The notes under the pieces were generated by a model. It saw only the letters and a list, made by a program, of their open reading frames with translations, did no database searches and was not told the DNA's origin. From NCBI RefSeq assembly GCF_002736205.1, contig NZ_CP024091.1, forward strand, positions 4,151,555 through 4,215,554: 64,000 nucleotides of DNA. Direction: 5' to 3'. Source of the stretch: Pedobacter ginsengisoli. GTDB lineage: Bacteria > Bacteroidota > Bacteroidia > Sphingobacteriales > Sphingobacteriaceae. A program made the position numbers and the translations under genes. Below, one piece after another: positions 59,335-64,000 of the stretch (positions are counted from its first letter, which is position 1; each line of letters opens with the position of its first letter).

Positions 59335-61230
59335 TTATAGAGATAAATAAGTATACAATAACAATGAGATGATGCCTACCACCATCATAAAAATATAAAA
59401 CCCAACATTGCCGGATTGTATTAAGCGTAAGCCTTTACTCGCTTCGGCAGTTCCCCAACCAAAACCATTAACAATTCCATCAACAATTTTACTATCTACA
59501 ATTTTGTAGAAGAACACTGAAATTGCATCCAAAGGCTTTCTGATTAAGGCATCATATAGCTCATCAAAATAAAATTTATTGTAAGATAAGTTTGCAAGTA
59601 CTGAACGCTTAGCCTCATCAGGGGCAGGTACATGGTTTTGTTTGATGTATTTACCGTATGCAACCGCGATAGAGATAAGTACACCTACAACTGAAACTGC
59701 CATAAGGATATATTCAGTAGCATGATCAGGAGATTCACCGGTATGCTTAATTACCGGAGAAAGCCAATGTGATAACCAATGATTTCCACCCAAAGCCTCT
59801 GGCACACCAATAATACCGCCCACAGCTGATAATACAGCAAGTACGATTAGAGGAACAGTCATCGATTTAGGTGATTCATGAATTTTTTCTTCAGCATGGT
59901 GAGTTCCACGATATTTACCATAAAAAGTAAGGAATAACATCCTAAACATATAAAATGCGGTTAGGAAAGCACCAAATACTGCAATACCCCACATTACTTT
60001 ATCATGCAGATACACATGCGCCAAAATCTCATCTTTAGAGAAAAAACCTGAAAAAGGAGGAAGCCCGGCTATAGCAATAGTACCGATAAGCATTGTAATA
60101 AAAGTTACTGGTAGTTTTTTTCGTAAACCACCCATATGCCTCATATCCTGTTCATGATGCAAGGCATGTATTACAGATCCTGCACATAAGAATAATAATG
60201 CTTTAAAGAACGCGTGTGTGATAACGTGAAAGAATGCTCCATTATATGCGCCAACGCCCAAGCCTAAAAACATATATCCCAATTGCGATACTGTTGAATA
60301 AGCAAGTACCTTTTTGATATCTGTTTGCGTAAGGGCAATAATTGCTGCTACAATTGCAGTTGCAAGACCAACTATAGCAATTACGTGCTGAATTACTGGC
60401 GCCAAATCAAATATCAGATTAGATCTGGCAATCATATAAATACCAGCTGTAACCATTGTTGCGGCATGTATTAATGCTGAAACTGGTGTTGGTCCGGCCA
60501 TTGCATCAGGCAACCATGTAAAAAGAGGTAGCTGAGCTGATTTACCGCATGCACCTATAAACAATAATAATGCGATAAGTGCGATAGTAGTGTTTCCGGG
60601 AAGCATATTTGCTGCCTGAGGGAATATTTTAGAAAATTCGATACTTCCAAAAGTGGTAAAGATAAAAAATACACCCAGCAGGAAGCCCAAATCACCTATA
60701 CGGTTCATTACAAAGGCTTTTTTGGCTGCAGAAGCATAGCTACTGTTTGTGTACCAGAAACCGATCAGAAGGTAAGAACACAAACCAACTCCTTCCCATC
60801 CAATAAACATTACTATATAGTTTGAACCCAATACTAAAAGTAACATAAAAAATATAAACAGGTTCAGGTAGCTAAAAAACTTACCAAAGCCTTCGTCGCT
60901 GTGCATATATCCAATTGAATAAATATGGATAAGAAAGCCCACCCCTGTTACAATAAGTAACATTATAGCGCTTAATGGATCAACAAGGAAAGATAATGGG
61001 ATATGTAAAGTTCCTGCATTTATCCAATCAAAAAGAAAAACTTCATGAGATTTATTTGCATCTGCACCCAAAGCCAGAAATATACCAACACTGATTGCAA
61101 AAGAAATAAAAATAACACTGCTTCCTATAAAACCAATTAGGCTTTTAGATAATGTGTTTCTTCCTAAACCATTGATTATAAAACCAATCAGAGGAATTAA
61201 CGGAACCAGCCAAACTAAATCTATTATCAT
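59335..61230 (-). CDS. nuoL: NADH-quinone oxidoreductase subunit L
   Basis: 631 residues with 15-16 helices and the long lateral helix near the C-terminus. DPLSAIMLLIVTGVGFLIHIYS, FIGWEGVGLCSYLLIGFWY, LPLFTWLPDAMAGPTPVSALIHAATMVTAG (shown in pieces) and KKVLAYSTVSQLGYMF are diagnostic. NuoL is the terminal proton-pumping subunit of the membrane arm. The gap to nuoK is 19 bases. Confidence 0.97.
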   Translation of the reverse strand: MIIDLVWLVPLIPLIGFIINGLGRNTLSKSLIGFIGSSVIFISFAISVGIFLALGADANKSHEVFLFDWINAGTLHIPLSFLVDPLSAIMLLIVTGVGFLIHIYSIGYMHSDEGFGKFFSYLNLFIFFMLLLVLGSNYIVMFIGWEGVGLCSYLLIGFWYTNSSYASAAKKAFVMNRIGDLGFLLGVFFIFTTFGSIEFSKIFPQAANMLPGNTTIALIALLLFIGACGKSAQLPLFTWLPDAMAGPTPVSALIHAATMVTAGIYMIARSNLIFDLAPVIQHVIAIVGLATAIVAAIIALTQTDIKKVLAYSTVSQLGYMFLGLGVGAYNGAFFHVITHAFFKALLFLCAGSVIHALHHEQDMRHMGGLRKKLPVTFITMLIGTIAIAGLPPFSGFFSKDEILAHVYLHDKVMWGIAVFGAFLTAFYMFRMLFLTFYGKYRGTHHAEEKIHESPKSMTVPLIVLAVLSAVGGIIGVPEALGGNHWLSHWLSPVIKHTGESPDHATEYILMAVSVVGVLISIAVAYGKYIKQNHVPAPDEAKRSVLANLSYNKFYFDELYDALIRKPLDAISVFFYKIVDSKIVDGIVNGFGWGTAEASKGLRLIQSGNVGFYIFMMVVGIISLLLYTYLSL

Positions 61231-61249
61231 TTTCTATCTATACTTAATA

Positions 61250-61579
61250 TTACCACTTAAGGCGATTCAACACATTTATATCTACCGATTGTGTATTTCT
61301 ATACACCATCACAATAATACTTAGCCCAACTGCAACCTCAGCAGCAGCCAAAGCCATTATGAAAAACACAAAAACCTGTCCGGATGGATCGTTGTTGTGT
61401 ACCGAAAAAGCTGTTAGCAATAAGTTAACCGCATTCAGCATCAATTCAACCGACATAAATATAACGATTGCGTTTCTGCGGGTTAATACCCCAATAACGC
61501 CAATGGTGAAAATAATAGCACTTAGCCAGATGTAGTGGTTAAGTGGTACTCCCTGCAATTGTTGAGTCATGTTTTCCAC
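61250..61579 (-). CDS. nuoK: NADH-quinone oxidoreductase subunit K
   Basis: 109 residues, three helices. GVLTRRNAIVIFMSVELMLNAVNL and FFIMALAAAEVAVGLSIIVM carry the two buried glutamates required for proton transfer. The ATG shares one base with the nuoJ stop. Family length matches exactly. Confidence 0.96.
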   Translation of the reverse strand: MENMTQQLQGVPLNHYIWLSAIIFTIGVIGVLTRRNAIVIFMSVELMLNAVNLLLTAFSVHNNDPSGQVFVFFIMALAAAEVAVGLSIIVMVYRNTQSVDINVLNRLKW

Positions 61580-62076
61580 TATACTTTTTCTTTTTTAGTT
61601 AATAATACTGCACCAACCATTGCTGAAAGCAATAAAATTGATGAAAGTTCAAACGGCAGCATAAAAGGTCCGAACAATTCCTTACCCAGATTTTTCAATA
61701 ACCCTAAATTAGGATTTCTTAAAATCACAGGATCAGACACGGCTGTAGCTTTTAATGACCCAACTAAGGTTACCACAAGACAGCATCCGGCTATAACACC
61801 AACTACTTTTACTGCTCCCGACTTTAGTGGTTCATTATCTTTATTGAGGTTCAGTAACATCAGAACAAAAAGGAATAGAACCATAATTGCTCCCATGTAA
61901 ACAATGAAATTTACCACCGCCAAAAACTGTGCATTTAACAGGATGTAGTGAACCGTAAATGTGAAGAAAGTAACAATCAGATAAAGCACACTATGCACCG
62001 GGTTCTTTGAAAAAATAACCATCAGTGAAAAGAATACGCTTAATGTTGCTACGAAATAGAATACTGAAGTACCCAT
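61579..62076 (-). CDS. nuoJ: NADH-quinone oxidoreductase subunit J
   Basis: 165 residues, five helices: SVLYLIVTFFTFTVHYILLNAQFLAVVNFIVYMGAIMVLFLF (in pieces) is the NuoJ/ND6 signature region. It links the peripheral and membrane arms. It ends with KKEKV and overlaps the nuoK start by one base (TAATG-type coupling). 59 bases follow nuoI. Confidence 0.95.
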   Translation of the reverse strand: MGTSVFYFVATLSVFFSLMVIFSKNPVHSVLYLIVTFFTFTVHYILLNAQFLAVVNFIVYMGAIMVLFLFVLMLLNLNKDNEPLKSGAVKVVGVIAGCCLVVTLVGSLKATAVSDPVILRNPNLGLLKNLGKELFGPFMLPFELSSILLLSAMVGAVLLTKKEKV

Positions 62077-62135
62077 TATCTATGTTTAAACTGTTTATAT
62101 TAAAAGGCCCTTAACAGGCATTGCATACTAAATTA

Positions 62136-62633
62136 CTATTTATTCAATGGTTGCTCTACCAATTTATCTTTCCCGTAAATAAAATCTTTACGAAGATAAT
62201 CAGCAGGTACAATTGGACCGTCAAGGTAAATTGCCTCTTTCGGACAAGCCTCTTCACACAAACCACAGAAAATACAACGCAGCATATTTATCTCATATAC
62301 AGAAGCATATTTCTCTTCTCTATACAATTCCTTTTCTTCAGGTTTACGTTCAGCAGCAATCATTGTTATCGCTTCAGCAGGACAAGATAAAGCACATAAG
62401 CCACAGGCAGTACAGCGTTCTCTTCCTTCTTCATCTCTTTTCAAAGAATGCATCCCCCTGAAGTTTGTTGAGAACTCTCTCTCTACCTCAGGATATCTTA
62501 TTGTAGCCTCTTTTTTAAATAAGTGGCTAATTGTAACAGACAGACCTTTAACTATTGCAGGTAAATACATGCGTTCTGCAAACGTCAACGGTTTTTGTTC
62601 TAATACTTTCTTTTTACTGGTTAATGGTTCCAT
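62136..62633 (-). CDS. nuoI: NADH-quinone oxidoreductase subunit I
   Basis: 165 residues. Two [4Fe-4S] ferredoxin motifs, CTACGLCALSCPAEA and CIFCGLCEEACPKEA, bind clusters N6a and N6b, near the quinone. RYPEVEREFSTNFRGMHSL precedes them as usual in the family. N-terminal helix anchors it to the membrane arm. 36 bases after nuoH. Confidence 0.96.
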   Translation of the reverse strand: MEPLTSKKKVLEQKPLTFAERMYLPAIVKGLSVTISHLFKKEATIRYPEVEREFSTNFRGMHSLKRDEEGRERCTACGLCALSCPAEAITMIAAERKPEEKELYREEKYASVYEINMLRCIFCGLCEEACPKEAIYLDGPIVPADYLRKDFIYGKDKLVEQPLNK

Positions 62634-62669
62634 TAAACCTCCTTATTATTTATCCGCTAATGCGTGTTG

Positions 62670-63707
62670 TTAAAACTTTTCAATTATTGCAATCACAATA
62701 CCTGTGATAATGATGTTAGCTATAGCCAAAGGAATTAAGCCCTTCCAGCCTAGATGCATCAGTTGATCGTACCGGAAACGAGGGATTGTCCAACGTACCC
62801 ACATAAAGAAAAATATGAATGCAAATATTTTTATAAAGAATACAAACGTTCCAATCAGAGGGCCAATTACCGGCCCGGTATGTAACAATACCCAGTCCAT
62901 GCCAGGATAATTATATCCTCCGAAATAAAGGGTAGCCATAACTGCTGACGAAACAAACATGTTGATGTATTCTGCAAACAGATAAAAACCTAACTTCATT
63001 GAAGAATACTCTGTATGATAACCACCAATTAGCTCAGTTTCACACTCAGGTAAGTCAAAAGGTGCCCTGTTGGTCTCAGCAAAAGAACAAACCATAAAAA
63101 TTAGAAATCCTAGCGGCTGATAAAGGACATTCCAATGCCAGCCATGCTGCTGTTCTACAATCTCCCTGAGGCTCATTGTTCCTGTAACCAGCAACAACGC
63201 AATTATAGACAAGCCCATCGCAATCTCATAACTGATGTTTTGCGATGCAGCACGAATAGCACTTAATAAGGAGTACTTATTATTTGATGCCCAACCACCA
63301 ATCATTACCCCGTAAACACCCAGTGAAACAACGCCAAAGATGTATAAAATACCAACATTGATATCAGTTACCTGTAATGAAATCACACGATCACCAACAG
63401 TGATATTGCTCCCCCAGGGAATAACAGCAGTTCCTATACAAGCAGTTAGCATTGCCAAACCAGGTCCTACCATAAATAACCACTTACTCGCATTTGAAGG
63501 GATTATTTCTTCTTTCATGAACATCTTAACCCCATCAGCCAGTGGCTGTAGTATTCCAAAAGGACCTGCCCTGTCTGGTCCAAGTCTGTCCTGTAAAAAG
63601 GCTGCAACTTTCCGTTCAGCATAAGTAGAGTACATAGCAATCAATAAACTGATACCAAAAATGATGGCAACCAGCACAAATTTTTCTATTACAAAAGCTA
63701 TATCCAT
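62670..63707 (-). CDS. nuoH: NADH-quinone oxidoreductase subunit H
   Basis: 345 residues with eight helices. AYSTYAERKVAAFLQDRLGPDRAG, ADGVKMFMKEEIIP, SYEIAMGLSIIALL and FAETNRAPFDLPECETELIGGYHTEYSSMKLG (in pieces) form the quinone-site and E-channel signature. It couples quinone reduction to proton pumping. Its ATG shares one base with the nuoG stop at 63707. Confidence 0.97.
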   Translation of the reverse strand: MDIAFVIEKFVLVAIIFGISLLIAMYSTYAERKVAAFLQDRLGPDRAGPFGILQPLADGVKMFMKEEIIPSNASKWLFMVGPGLAMLTACIGTAVIPWGSNITVGDRVISLQVTDINVGILYIFGVVSLGVYGVMIGGWASNNKYSLLSAIRAASQNISYEIAMGLSIIALLLVTGTMSLREIVEQQHGWHWNVLYQPLGFLIFMVCSFAETNRAPFDLPECETELIGGYHTEYSSMKLGFYLFAEYINMFVSSAVMATLYFGGYNYPGMDWVLLHTGPVIGPLIGTFVFFIKIFAFIFFFMWVRWTIPRFRYDQLMHLGWKGLIPLAIANIIITGIVIAIIEKF

Positions 63708-64000
63708 TAGAATTTGGTTGTTTTTTCTAGTTCTACTTTATTTGCCTGCTGTAATTGAGGGTTGTTTTGAATAACAGGTAAAGGCTTAAGGGTTTCATAA
63801 TGGTTAGAAGCAATAACCGAGGTATCACTAATAACAGTAGGATGTTCAATTACCCAGTCAGCCGTTTTCTTTTTATCAAAACGACATGTATTACAGATAA
63901 ACTCCTCAACCTCCCCATAAATATCTTTACGCGCTGTAACTCTTAGTACATTTTCTCCTTTATACCAAAGGGTTACTTTACCACTGCAAGTAGGACAATC
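63707..64000 (-). CDS. nuoG: NADH-quinone oxidoreductase subunit G, C-terminal part (5' end outside window)
   Basis: Only the last 97 codons are visible. They read CPTCSGKVTLWYKGENVLRV, then RKDIYGEVEEFICNTCRFDKKK, the zinc/iron-sulfur-ligand region near the end of the short NuoG of Bacteroidota, and finish VELEKTTKF. Short NuoG retains the cluster-binding N-terminus and lacks most of the formate-dehydrogenase-like domain. Assigned mainly from operon position directly upstream of nuoH. Confidence 0.85.
   Translation of the reverse strand, partial: DCPTCSGKVTLWYKGENVLRVTARKDIYGEVEEFICNTCRFDKKKTADWVIEHPTVISDTSVIASNHYETLKPLPVIQNNPQLQQANKVELEKTTKF

Noticed and set aside
1..64000. rRNA, tRNA or prophage genes
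   Set aside because: No tRNA cloverleaf, rRNA segment, integrase or phage structural gene was recognised; the search was by eye only.

Overview
The window comes from a low-GC member of the Bacteroidota, most likely the Sphingobacteriaceae (Pedobacter or a close relative). This rests on gene content: GldJ and PorV of the type IX secretion/gliding machinery, the DUF2480/DUF3108/DUF3109/DUF4834/DUF6427 families, a lone CoaX pantothenate kinase, and weak Shine-Dalgarno sites with many TAATG stop/start overlaps. No species call is made, and no rRNA or tRNA gene was seen.

Region 1 (1-9195, all minus strand) is an L-fucose/fucoside utilisation operon. It reads from a secreted beta-helix/PDZ protein (possible GH141), through a GH29 alpha-L-fucosidase interrupted by a frameshift in a G6/C6 run, the fucose permease FucP, an L-fucose/L-rhamnose-type mutarotase, a UxaA-family dehydratase and an SDR dehydrogenase, to a fumarylacetoacetate-hydrolase-type enzyme cut by the window edge. 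Together they release fucose, import it and degrade it by a non-phosphorylative route, probably to pyruvate and lactate.

Region 2 (about 9560-12500) is the most interesting part. An XRE regulator diverges from a roughly 170-nt highly structured RNA (9987-10158). This is followed by a sigma-70-family factor with two sigma-4-like segments and, overlapping its stop codon, a small TnpB/Cas12f-like protein. In that protein the RuvC-I aspartate and RuvC-II glutamate positions are replaced, and the RuvC-III aspartate and zinc ribbon are absent. Sigma factor, nuclease-dead Cas12f/TnpB homologue and structured RNA together fit an RNA-guided transcription-initiation system, not a nuclease or transposon. 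Downstream (12100-12535) there is no gene, but two diverged copies of a hairpin-forming repeat lie exactly 140 bp apart.

Region 3 (12536-28580, minus strand) is housekeeping and envelope: rfbA (also frameshifted in a G/C run), DUF proteins, a PpiD/SurA-like periplasmic foldase, LptC, an outer-membrane protein, coaX, a MurG-like glycosyltransferase, an LpxH-like phosphoesterase, a YfhO membrane protein, ywbE and uvrB.

Region 4 (28861-36572, mostly plus) has upp, a YjjG-type nucleotidase, a repeat lipoprotein and a small surface-polysaccharide cluster (flippase, glycosyltransferases, methyltransferases). Region 5 (36581-46152) has an SDR, typA, small genes, and an unusual five-gene operon (esterase, ATP-grasp, YbdK-type carboxylate-amine ligase, class I glutamine amidotransferase, second ATP-grasp-like enzyme) that looks like an uncharacterised peptide or amide biosynthesis pathway.

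Region 6 (46204-56423) has a Cys-rich membrane peptide, a Crp/Fnr regulator, YceI, pirin, ispF, porV, gldJ, a biotin carrier protein, rsmE, a CorC-like protein, ppa and a DedA protein. Region 7 (56469-64000, minus) is the distal part of the respiratory complex I operon, nuoG (partial) through nuoN.
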